Of a DNA stretch of 6,337 nt, positions 1 through 5,970 are shown in pieces. Below the pieces are notes generated by a model. It was given only the letters and a program-made list of their open reading frames with translations. It had not been told where the DNA came from and ran no database searches. A program made the position numbers and the translations under genes. Numbering within the stretch: the first letter of the stretch is position 1; the number at the start of each line of letters is the position of its first letter. The stretch is from Chloroflexi bacterium UBA5177 (lineage in GTDB: Bacteria; Chloroflexota; UBA5177), in NCBI GenBank assembly GCA_002413265.1, contig DHWR01000090.1:6339-12675 (forward strand), read 5' to 3'.

Positions 1-1469
1 CGTAAGCGAGCCGCGCGAAGGCCCCCGACCGCTCCGGCCAGCAAGCCGGCCAGCGTCGCAAGAGCGACCGCGGCCACGATCAGCGAAAGGTCTACCGGCG
101 CATTGATATGAACGATTGAAGAGGCGGGCGCCAGGCTCTGCTGCGCGAAACGGCCGAAGCCGAAGCCGGAAGCCTGTGCCGGGGCCGTAACGGTTGCCTT
201 GAGAGTCAGACCCATGGCGTCGATCACGCCCGCCGCGGCAAGGCCAAGACCTGCGCCGATCAACCCTCCCAGCACTCCCTGAACCAGAGACTCGAGGCTG
301 ATCTGTCGAACGACCGTGATCTGCGACCAGCCGATGGCCTTCAGCGTCCCGATCTCACGAACCCGCTTCGCCACTGAAGCCAGGGTGAGCAAGATGGCGA
401 TCAGCACCGCCGCCAGCAGGCCCACGATCTCGAGGCCGAGCCCCAAGCTGTTCGACAAATTCTTGGCGTCAGTCAGGGACCCGCCGATGCGCTTTGCCAG
501 ATCGGCGGCCGTCGTCACCTGGGCGCCGCTCAGGCTCTTGGTGATCTCCTGCTTGACCGTCGTGATTTTCCCGGAGTTGGTTGCCCGCACCTGAACGGTA
601 TTGACGCGGCCAGGAAGGTTCGCAAGCTTCTGCAAGACCGATAGCTCCACGTACATGTCAGATCCGGTGCCACCAAGCGGCGCGGAGGAGAGACCTACGA
701 CGTGGAACGTCTTCCCGCCGATCGAGATTGTGCTGCCAACTTTGAGGTTGTTGCGATCGGCGTACGCCGTAGACAGGATGGCGGAATACGTGGCGCTGCC
801 GCTCGGGAAGTAATGCCCGCTGGTGACCTGGCCGGGAGTGACCGCACCGAGATCGGGCTTGGTCTGGTCAACGCCCGTGATCGTGCGGCTGTCGAAGTTG
901 ATGTTGTTTGGCCCGGTGGGGCCACCGCCGCTGATAGGGCCGCCGCGAAATCCCCCACCGCCGAAGCCCTGCCCGGGCGTTCCGCCCGACGGCTGAGGCT
1001 GGGTCTTGGGTACGATTCCGGAGATGTGGGTGTCCGTGAGGGTCAGTGCTCCGGCCGCCGCGGCAACGCCGGGAAGGGCGGCGAACGTCTTAGCATCTGA
1101 CTGCGGAAAGCTCAGCTGCGTCGCGGTGGTGAGGCGATCGGAGGAGAAATGCTGCCCAGGCTTGCCCAGGTTTCTCAGTCCAAATCGCCCTCCTCCGTTT
1201 TCGCTGCGCAGCTGCGCGCGTTCCGATGGCGAGAGGCTTGAGAACGGGTTCCCACCGCTCGTCGATAGCTTAAGCGGACGCGTAACCGTCATATCGGTGC
1301 CCACGCCGGTGAGTGGGCTCAGAACCTTCGCTTGTGCGTTGTCGAGTCCCGTGGACAGCGCATTGACCGCGATGACCAGTGCCACGCCGACCGCCAGACC
1401 GAAAGCGGTCAGCAAGGTTCGTCCACGGCGCCTCGTCAGCTCTGAGAACGCAAATGAAAGGTAAAACAT
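1..1469 (-). CDS. MacB/FtsX-type ABC transporter permease (3' end cut by window edge)
   Basis: This gene is open from an ATG at 1469 to the window edge, giving 489 visible residues. The N-terminus has a basic stretch (LTRRRGRT) followed by a membrane segment at about 17-38 (TLLTAFGLAVGVALVIAV), as in MacB-type permeases. A large extracytoplasmic domain (about 40-340) follows, resembling the MacB periplasmic core. Three more membrane segments lie at about 345-368, 393-419 and 461-482. The typical cytoplasmic loop KRVREIGTLKAIGWS follows the second segment, and the visible end LRAARL matches the usual FtsX-family C-terminus, so only a few codons are probably missing. A glycine-rich insert (about 162-187, GQGFGGGGFRGG) sits in the extracytoplasmic domain. 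The Shine-Dalgarno GGAGG lies 4 bases before the ATG. Such permeases work with a separate ATPase in export, lipoprotein release or envelope stress response. The ATPase is not in this window and may lie just beyond position 1. The substrate cannot be inferred. Confidence 0.93.
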   Translation of the reverse strand, partial: MFYLSFAFSELTRRRGRTLLTAFGLAVGVALVIAVNALSTGLDNAQAKVLSPLTGVGTDMTVTRPLKLSTSGGNPFSSLSPSERAQLRSENGGGRFGLRNLGKPGQHFSSDRLTTATQLSFPQSDAKTFAALPGVAAAAGALTLTDTHISGIVPKTQPQPSGGTPGQGFGGGGFRGGPISGGGPTGPNNINFDSRTITGVDQTKPDLGAVTPGQVTSGHYFPSGSATYSAILSTAYADRNNLKVGSTISIGGKTFHVVGLSSAPLGGTGSDMYVELSVLQKLANLPGRVNTVQVRATNSGKITTVKQEITKSLSGAQVTTAADLAKRIGGSLTDAKNLSNSLGLGLEIVGLLAAVLIAILLTLASVAKRVREIGTLKAIGWSQITVVRQISLESLVQGVLGGLIGAGLGLAAAGVIDAMGLTLKATVTAPAQASGFGFGRFAQQSLAPASSIVHINAPVDLSLIVAAVALATLAGLLAGAVGGLRAARL

Positions 1470-1516
1470 GGTGCCTCCAGGCCCAGGGTGATGGACGAAT
1501 TGAAACTGTGGCTTTC

Positions 1517-1571
1517 ATCTTGCCCGGGGCGCATGAGAGGCACGTGAAGAAGCTCTGAGAAAAATCTCAGA
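1517..1571 (-). promoter_or_regulatory. Putative response-regulator-type promoter of the ABC permease: four 11-bp direct repeats plus -10
   Basis: Read on the minus strand from 1571 to 1528 there are four consecutive 11-bp units beginning TCTGA, TCTCA, CTTCA and TCTCA. The first two also form a perfect inverted repeat, TCTGAGA-TTTT-TCTCAGA. Nine bases after CTCATG comes CAAGAT (1522-1517), a weak -10 candidate, which would put transcription start near 1510 and give a leader of about 40 bases. Direct repeats of 11 bp that replace a -35 element are typical of OmpR/PhoB-family activators (the pho box is the classic case). The same layout recurs upstream of the DUF5666 gene at 3303-3357. The regulator itself is not in the window, so its identity is inference. 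Confidence 0.6.
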
Positions 1572-1697
1572 CTCTTATCCGACGAGACCGGCATTCCGAT
1601 TATGGAATTCCCGCAAAAGTATGACGCTGGTTATGCAGGCACCGCTGCTGTTGTTTGCACAGGGCCAACGGCAATGACCGGGCCCTACAAGCTGTCG
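1572..1697. other. Intergenic spacer between vapC-like gene and permease promoter
   Basis: I see no convincing gene here. A plus-strand reading frame starting at 1602 runs on through the vapC-like gene in antisense and looks like a shadow. Weak inverted repeats are present, such as ATTCC-N6-GGAAT near 1594-1609 and GGGCC-N14-GGCCC just downstream of the toxin stop. Neither has a T-rich tail, so no clear terminator for the toxin operon can be called. Confidence 0.5.
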
Positions 1698-2093
1698 TCA
1701 CGGCGACGAGAGCACGCGAAGTTCCGGAACACGCCGAAAGTGCTTGAGGTTTCGGCTAAGCAAGTCAAAATCGCGGTGGAGGGCCGTGGCGGCGATCAGC
1801 AAGTCGAAATCGGGAATCACCTGCCCGAGCGCCCGTAGCCTTGCTCGGGTCTGCGCAAAGACCTCCATGATTGGATCGTCTAGCCCAATGACAGGATACG
1901 GACTCAGAAAGTCCCGGAACGACGAAAGCGTGCTTGACGGGTTACTGGATGTGAAGGCGCCCTCGTAGATCTCCCCGAGAGATACGACGCTGACTGCGAG
2001 GCCGGCGGGTGCAAGACGATCAAGTGTCTCTCGCGCTTCGGCGCGATCCGCGAGAGCGTCAATTATCCAATCGCTGTCGATCAGGTACGTCAC
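1698..2093 (-). CDS. vapC: VapC-like PIN-domain ribonuclease toxin
   Basis: The 131-residue product has the length and layout of a VapC toxin. The N-terminal strand YLIDSDWIID matches the usual YLLDTNVLID motif and supplies the first catalytic acid, D6 (with D8 nearby). E41 in SLGEIYEG supplies the second, and D97 in IPDFDLLIAATAL supplies the third (D95 is close by). The C-terminal LLSRNLKHFRRV matches the family's TRN-x-HF motif. PIN toxins are Mg2+-dependent RNases that cleave tRNA or rRNA and are held inactive by the cognate antitoxin. The start is GTG at 2093, overlapping the antitoxin stop as GTGA (4 bases), which implies translational coupling. All motifs look intact, so the toxin is probably functional. 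RNA target unknown. Confidence 0.93.
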   Translation of the reverse strand: MTYLIDSDWIIDALADRAEARETLDRLAPAGLAVSVVSLGEIYEGAFTSSNPSSTLSSFRDFLSPYPVIGLDDPIMEVFAQTRARLRALGQVIPDFDLLIAATALHRDFDLLSRNLKHFRRVPELRVLSSP

Positions 2094-2368
2094 GAAGGCT
2101 CTGCTGGTCGAGTTCCTCTCTCACGCGCACGATAGACCTCCGCCTTCAAGGTCTCAGCCTCCTCTGGTGTCAGCAGCTTGGGCGCTTTGCGCAGCGTTGC
2201 GCGAACGGCCTCGGCATCGTAGGAAGGGAGCGCATCGCCATCATGGCGCCGTACGAGGAAGACAACGCCGTCCTTCTCCAACTCAACGGGGGTCTTGTCA
2301 GACTCGTCGAGCGCGCGACCTAGGTCCGTCCCATCCTCGACCCGGATCCTCTTCGGACCAACTACCAC
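2090..2368 (-). CDS. vapB: VapB-like antitoxin of the PIN toxin
   Basis: This 92-residue acidic protein lies directly upstream of the PIN toxin and overlaps it by 4 bases, the usual antitoxin-first order. The central section ALDESDKTPVELEKDGVVFLVRR (about 19-41) resembles small antitoxins whose N-terminal half binds operator DNA. The C-terminal half (about 55-85, with APKLLTPEEAETLKAEVYRARERG) is charged and probably helical, suitable for wrapping the toxin. I cannot assign the exact antitoxin subfamily, so the symbol rests mainly on context. The GTG at 2368 is the best start I can see, with a GGAG about 9 bases upstream. A TAGAAT hexamer at 2394-2389 would serve as -10 for a short-leader promoter. 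Antitoxins of this class usually repress their own operon; no clear operator palindrome is visible. Confidence 0.85.
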   Translation of the reverse strand: MVVGPKRIRVEDGTDLGRALDESDKTPVELEKDGVVFLVRRHDGDALPSYDAEAVRATLRKAPKLLTPEEAETLKAEVYRARERGTRPAEPS

Positions 2369-2388
2369 TCGACGTGCTCCACACCCAC

Positions 2389-2394
2389 ATTCTA
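2389..2394 (-). promoter_or_regulatory. Possible -10 element of the vapBC operon
   Basis: TAGAAT on the minus strand matches the TATAAT consensus at 5 of 6 positions and lies 20 bases before the antitoxin GTG. No good -35 hexamer is present at 16-18 bases. The call is tentative, but the pair needs its own promoter because a strong terminator lies just upstream. Confidence 0.35.
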
Positions 2395-2438
2395 CCTTCG
2401 CAATAACACTCGCATCTGATGACCCGTGACCAAACGAA

Positions 2439-2485
2439 AATCAAAAATAGTCGAGAGCCGGAGGCCAAAGCCTCCGGCTCTCGAC
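2439..2485 (-). terminator. Rho-independent terminator of the DUF5666 gene
   Basis: The arms GTCGAGAGCCGGAGGC and GCCTCCGGCTCTCGAC (2450-2465 and 2470-2485) form a perfect 16-bp stem with a 4-base loop. Read on the minus strand, the stem is followed by TATTTTTGATTTT (2449-2437), the T-rich tract needed for release. It lies 19 bases after the DUF5666 stop codon. The opposite side has no T tract, so it should act only in the minus direction. It insulates the toxin-antitoxin pair from upstream transcription. Confidence 0.93.
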
Positions 2486-2504
2486 GCATTGAGGAGGAGC
2501 TCAG

Positions 2505-3272
2505 TTAGGTGCTGGCGCCCGATGTGCCTCCAAAGGGCGACGCCGGCGTTCCGGGCTGGCCGCCTGACCTGACACTGACGAGCGACGCGGTAAGCGTCTT
2601 GCCGTCTGCGCTCACGCTACCTTGTGCCCGCACGAACGCGCCGACTTTGACGGAGTCCTTGCTGGCGGACGCGCCGAACCCCGCAACATACTGAGTGGAA
2701 GACGAAACGACGATCGAGGTAACTGAAGATTGCTGCATGCCGCCCAGACCCGTGCCCGGCTTGATCGTGATGGTGTTGCCGTTGATTGCAGTGACGGTGC
2801 CCGCTGCTCCCGGACCTCCCATGTGACCGAATCCCCCTGACCCGGGCGCTGACGGGAGAAGACTGACGTCGGTCGCGGTCAGCGACGTGCCGTCGCTACT
2901 CAAGGTGCCGTGCGCGATCACGAAGGCGCCAACCTGGATGCTCGATTGCGTCGCGGCCGCGGCGGAAGGACCAAACCCCTGGTTGTACGTCGTGTTCGAG
3001 GTCAGGAGGATGGTCGTTACGGACGACGCGCTCCGCCGGAAGCCGCCTGGTGTAATGGTGACGGTGTCGCCGTTGACTGCAGTCACCTGGCCGGCCGCGC
3101 CAGGCGGCTGCTGACCCCCAAAACGCCCCGTCAATGGCGGGGTCGTCGAGGTGGCATTGGCGGAGGTGCCCGCCGCCGAGCTGGCACCCGCGCCGCCGAT
3201 CTGGCCCGTCAGGTATCCGACGGCGAAGATTGTCGCGGCGAGAAGCGCTACGACTATAAGCGGTTTACGCAT
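2505..3272 (-). CDS. Membrane-anchored or secreted protein with two tandem DUF5666 domains
   Basis: The 255-residue product begins with a signal peptide or anchor (MRKPLIVVALLAATIFAVGYLTG, about 1-23), followed by a low-complexity Ala/Ser/Thr/Gly linker (about 24-58). Two homologous beta-rich repeats follow. Repeat 1 (about 59-139) starts GQVTAVNGDTVTITPGG and repeat 2 (about 156-235) starts GTVTAINGNTITIKPG. Both continue with a T/S-rich strand, a Y-x-x-GFG motif, VGAFV and a final SxDGxxLTA strand. This pattern matches DUF5666, a small beta-barrel-like domain of unknown function found in exported proteins. The C-terminus is Gly/Pro/Ser-rich. Translation starts at an ATG 5 bases after a strong AGGAGG (3283-3278). 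It has its own promoter and terminator, so it is probably monocistronic. Its promoter resembles that of the ABC permease. Molecular role unknown. Confidence 0.9.
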   Translation of the reverse strand: MRKPLIVVALLAATIFAVGYLTGQIGGAGASSAAGTSANATSTTPPLTGRFGGQQPPGAAGQVTAVNGDTVTITPGGFRRSASSVTTILLTSNTTYNQGFGPSAAAATQSSIQVGAFVIAHGTLSSDGTSLTATDVSLLPSAPGSGGFGHMGGPGAAGTVTAINGNTITIKPGTGLGGMQQSSVTSIVVSSSTQYVAGFGASASKDSVKVGAFVRAQGSVSADGKTLTASLVSVRSGGQPGTPASPFGGTSGAST

Positions 3273-3302
3273 GGTTACCTCCTGTAACGGTGTTCAACCA
3301 CC

Positions 3303-3357
3303 ACAGTACGGAGGCAACATGAGGGTTCGGTGACATTCCACTGTGAATCCTCTCAGG
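3303..3357 (-). promoter_or_regulatory. Putative response-regulator-type promoter of the DUF5666 gene: four 11-bp direct repeats plus -10
   Basis: Read on the minus strand from 3357 to 3314 there are four 11-bp units beginning CCTGA, TCACA, TGTCA and CCTCA. Unit positions 3, 4 and 5 read T, C or G, and A in nearly every case. Nine bases after CTCATG comes TACTGT (3308-3303), a fair -10 hexamer, which predicts a leader of about 24 bases. The first unit also lies inside a GAATCC-N5-GGATTC inverted repeat. Spacing is the same as in the promoter at 1517-1571. This fits an OmpR/PhoB-family binding site, but the regulator is not in the window. Confidence 0.6.
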
Positions 3358-3393
3358 ATTCGCGCCGCGAGTCGATGTGGACCTACGAGGTCC

Positions 3394-5613
3394 TCAGGCG
3401 CGACTGGTCCCCGGCGACGAGATACCTGCCCTGCTGGGTCTGAGACCTCGCAGCGACGGCCGAAAGCTCACGGCAAAGGACAGACCGTAAAACAGCAGGG
3501 CAATCAGATACAGGTCGTTCAAGCCGAGCGCCAGCGAACTGTACTCGGAAAGGCCGCCCACCACCGCGCCCATCAGATTCGCCCCAAGTGCCGAGCTGGG
3601 GTTGTCCGTCCGTTCGAACCAGCGGGCAAAGATGATGCCGGAAAAGAACAGCGGAGCCGCGACCCGTGCCCCGGAGACCAGCACCTGGATCCAGAAGCCG
3701 TAGCCCAGCAAGCCACGAAGCGGCACGAAGTAGTTGAACAGCAGCACCGCGAACAGCGCCAGATAGACGTACTGCCAGGGAATGGCGCGGGCTCGGCTTA
3801 CAACCAAAGTGGCGATGAGACTCACTAACAAAATTGCCGAGATCACGATGATGTTGGTGATCCAGGTCGAGCCGAAGAGTAGCGCGATATCCGTAATGCC
3901 CTTGGTTTCCTGTAGCGCGAAACCGGCGCCGAGCAGCACGAAGTTCCAATTACCGAGGCTCTTCACATCAATCCGCGGCACGGTGAGCCACACCAGGATC
4001 ACCGACACCACCACTGTCAGCAGCAGCACCAGGAGGTAGTTGGGAGGCACGGTCCGACCCTGCATGTAAAGGTACGGCCAGTCGTCGCTCAGCAGCGTGC
4101 TGTGCGTGGAAAGCGCCGCGGGATCGAGGAAGCCCTGCAGACTTGAGTACTGCCAGGTTCCGTTCGGATTGCCGTTAAGGACGTGTTGTGCGAACTCGGC
4201 ATGGCTTATCAGCGGCATACCCGCGGGTGCCGTGAGCTTCTTGTTGGCTATGAAGAAAACCGTGTCGAAGGCCAGCCTGTCGGTCTGGTACACGAGCGGC
4301 GGATGTCCAAAAACGTGGTTCAGGAGCGTGTAAAGCCGGTCGGCGATCCATTTCTCGTGAACCACGAAGCCCATGGCCACCATCCCTCCTGGCGCCAGAT
4401 GCTTCCGGACCGTCTGCAGGTCTTCGCGCGTGTACACGTAGTTGTCCATTCGCACGCTGGACATGTGCGAGAAGACGCGGTGCGAGTCGAGCTTGCCGAA
4501 GACGATCAGATCGTACTTGTTCGAGGTCTGCTGCAGGAACGATCTGGCATCGGTCACGTGGACGTGCACACGCGGGTTCGAGTAGGGGTGTTCCGGGTGG
4601 AGCTTGCGGCCCAGATCTGCGACCACCGGGTCGATCTCGACCGCGTCCACCGTGGCCCCCGGCGCATTTCGCACCGCCGCGGCAACATCGTTCCCCGTCC
4701 CTGCTCCCAGCACCAGCACGCGCTTCGGATGAATGAACTTATAAGGAAGGTTGTACTGCCGTTCTTCGGAGGCAATCCGGGGAATGCTACTAAAGCGACC
4801 GGATAGATCGAGCGGGAACTGGAGCGCGTCTTTGTTCACGGCAATGCTGTACCCCACCTTCTGATGGGCCAGCACCATCGGACGCACCTGCACCTGGTAG
4901 TACGGCGACCAGTAGACACTGACCGCGGCAGGATGGTCTCGGGCATCGACGAAAAGGGTAGCCATCACCGCGACCAGCGGGAGCAGACTTATCAATAGGA
5001 TGCGACGCGCGCCCGGTATCGAGAGAACGTAGAGCGCAAACCCGATCGAGCCCCACATGAACCATATGGTGGGCGGGGTTTGCAGCCAGTTGAGCAGGGC
5101 AAAGGTCAGGACGCCTAGCAGGCTCCCAAAGATATTGAGCGCATAGGCGGTGAGGGGTGGAAAAGGCCGCAGGGTTCGCCCCACCTCCTGCCCGATGAAG
5201 GCAAACACGCCGACCATCAGGAGGAAGAAGCCGACGAGAACCAGGTAGGCAAACCATCCAGTGCTGGGCAGGTACTGGACGTAGCCCCACATGAACTCGC
5301 CCTGCGTGACGAGCGGAAGGACCAGGTTGTGTCGCGCCAGGATTAGCACCAGGCCGGTCAGCAGAAGCAATGCCACGGGGAAAAAGGCCACCAGCCGCGG
5401 CTTTCGAACGGCCAGCAGCATGCCGACACCCAAGCCCAGCAGCGCGGCGATCAGTACGAAGTTGGTGAAGTAGGCCAGCAGCCTGACTTGCGTGGGGATC
5501 CAGCGAATCAGGGTGAGCTCGAAGTACAGCCCTAGAAAGCTGACAAGGACCAGACGGAAGGCAGGAGCAAGCGACTCGCGCGCCAACCAGGACTGCGTGC
5601 CGTTCGACTGCAT
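3394..5613 (-). CDS. Large membrane protein with a spermidine-synthase-like (SAM-binding) domain
   Basis: The 739-residue protein has three parts. Residues 1-220 contain about six hydrophobic segments (for example LVLVSFLGLYFELTLI at 21-36). Residues 235-460 form a soluble Rossmann domain like spermidine synthases: SAM motif I VLVLGAGTGND (299-309), acidic motif VEIDP (325-329), TDARSF (354-359), then YDLIVFGKLDSH and SSVRMDNYVYTREDL (367-399), and HLAPGG (405-410). Residues 525-720 form a second membrane region with the signature FALQETKGITDIALLFGSTW. Classical spermidine synthases are about 300 residues, soluble, and carry a catalytic D-S/T-x-D segment. Here the equivalent is FGKLDSH, so polyamine synthesis should not be assumed. 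Membrane-fused proteins of this family are widespread, with unknown substrate. The ATG at 5613 has GGAGG 5 bases upstream. No clear promoter or terminator is visible, and transcription may continue into the DUF5666 gene. Confidence 0.93.
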   Translation of the reverse strand: MQSNGTQSWLARESLAPAFRLVLVSFLGLYFELTLIRWIPTQVRLLAYFTNFVLIAALLGLGVGMLLAVRKPRLVAFFPVALLLLTGLVLILARHNLVLPLVTQGEFMWGYVQYLPSTGWFAYLVLVGFFLLMVGVFAFIGQEVGRTLRPFPPLTAYALNIFGSLLGVLTFALLNWLQTPPTIWFMWGSIGFALYVLSIPGARRILLISLLPLVAVMATLFVDARDHPAAVSVYWSPYYQVQVRPMVLAHQKVGYSIAVNKDALQFPLDLSGRFSSIPRIASEERQYNLPYKFIHPKRVLVLGAGTGNDVAAAVRNAPGATVDAVEIDPVVADLGRKLHPEHPYSNPRVHVHVTDARSFLQQTSNKYDLIVFGKLDSHRVFSHMSSVRMDNYVYTREDLQTVRKHLAPGGMVAMGFVVHEKWIADRLYTLLNHVFGHPPLVYQTDRLAFDTVFFIANKKLTAPAGMPLISHAEFAQHVLNGNPNGTWQYSSLQGFLDPAALSTHSTLLSDDWPYLYMQGRTVPPNYLLVLLLTVVVSVILVWLTVPRIDVKSLGNWNFVLLGAGFALQETKGITDIALLFGSTWITNIIVISAILLVSLIATLVVSRARAIPWQYVYLALFAVLLFNYFVPLRGLLGYGFWIQVLVSGARVAAPLFFSGIIFARWFERTDNPSSALGANLMGAVVGGLSEYSSLALGLNDLYLIALLFYGLSFAVSFRPSLRGLRPSRAGISSPGTSRA

Positions 5614-5763
5614 CGGAACCTCCAGGTGCTATCGAGTGGTAGCGGGTCCCGTGAGAGCGGTCTCTTTACCTCCGAAGCAGCGCACGACCGACCTGAGGGC
5701 CCTTGCCAGTGTGCCACGCGGACCGCCAGCACGACGCTCCGGCACGATCCCGCGAGGTGGGTG
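5614..5763. other. Intergenic region upstream of the large membrane protein gene
   Basis: This 150-base divergent spacer should hold the minus-strand promoter of the large membrane protein gene. I see only weak hexamers (for example GATAGC near the start and GTAAAG further upstream) and no good -35/-10 pair. No TCTCA direct-repeat array like those of the permease and DUF5666 genes is present. The open frames crossing it look like non-coding shadows. Confidence 0.5.
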
Positions 5764-5779
5764 TGGCATAAACCTTGCA
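5764..5779 (+). promoter_or_regulatory. Candidate sigma-54 (-24/-12) promoter
   Basis: TGGCATAAACCTTGCA matches the sigma-54 consensus TGGCACRNNNNTTGCW at all defined positions but one (C to T), with the required 10 bases between the invariant GG and GC. It would place transcription start near 5790, just before an AAGGAG site and a small ORF. Sigma-54 promoters also need an upstream enhancer-binding site, which I cannot identify. Chance is not excluded, and some candidate phyla lack sigma-54. Confidence 0.4.
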
Positions 5780-5805
5780 TCGTTTGGAGTAGCGAAGGAG
5801 ACATC

Positions 5806-5871
5806 ATGGCTGCGCTGTACCTGCTCCTGCTCCTCATTTTCCGAGAGCTGCATCTCTTCCACTTTCAATAG
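5806..5871 (+). CDS. Small hydrophobic ORF, 21 codons, with strong ribosome binding site
   Basis: The ATG at 5806 follows AAGGAG (5795-5800) by 5 bases, one of the better ribosome binding sites in the window, and lies just downstream of the sigma-54-like element. The peptide MAALYLLLLLIFRELHLFHF (plus a final Q) is leucine-rich and hydrophobic in its first 12 residues, long enough for only a short membrane segment. It ends at a TAG, and the same frame continues immediately with another membrane peptide. It could be a small membrane protein, a leader peptide, or the first half of a gene interrupted by a nonsense mutation. I recognise no family. Confidence 0.4.
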   Translation: MAALYLLLLLIFRELHLFHFQ

Positions 5872-5970
5872 GTGAAGCTGCACCCGTGGACTAACTGGTT
5901 CGTCATCTTGGTCGTGCTGATCATCGTTGACTTTGTGCTCATCGCCGCATCCCGACGAAGGCACAGGTAG
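5872..5970 (+). CDS. Small single-TM peptide, 32 codons, directly after an in-frame TAG
   Basis: A GTG immediately follows the TAG of the preceding small ORF, in the same frame. The peptide reads KLHPWTNW, then a hydrophobic segment FVILVVLIIVDFVLIAA (about residues 9-25), then a basic tail SRRRHR. This is a textbook single-pass membrane topology with a positive cytoplasmic end. Only a weak AGGTG overlaps the start, so translation would depend on coupling or stop-codon readthrough. Taken with the upstream 21 codons it would make one 54-codon two-segment membrane protein. Family not recognised. Confidence 0.4.
   Translation: MKLHPWTNWFVILVVLIIVDFVLIAASRRRHR

Noticed and set aside
316..1464. 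Several plus-strand frames (316-594, 601-813, 702-1100, 1006-1464)
   Set aside because: All are antisense to the continuous permease frame, which runs off the window edge. Their compositions are Arg/Ala/Pro-rich with no motifs.
1270..1518. 82-codon minus-strand frame overlapping the start of the permease
   Set aside because: The permease frame has a classic MacB N-terminus and a Shine-Dalgarno site, while this alternative has no recognisable features.
3345..3360. GAATCC-N5-GGATTC stem as a terminator for the 739-residue gene
   Set aside because: The stem is only 6 bp and has no T tract on the minus strand. It overlaps the first repeat unit of the DUF5666 promoter, which explains it better.
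3383..3949. 188-codon minus-strand frame inside the large membrane protein gene
   Set aside because: It overlaps the well-supported 739-residue gene in another frame, and its product is Arg/Gly/Leu-rich with no domain. It is a shadow of a high-GC gene.
4183..4806. 207-codon plus-strand frame antisense to the SAM-binding domain
   Set aside because: It is the mirror of the conserved coding frame, with a biased His/Arg/Val-rich composition and no plausible ribosome binding site or motif.
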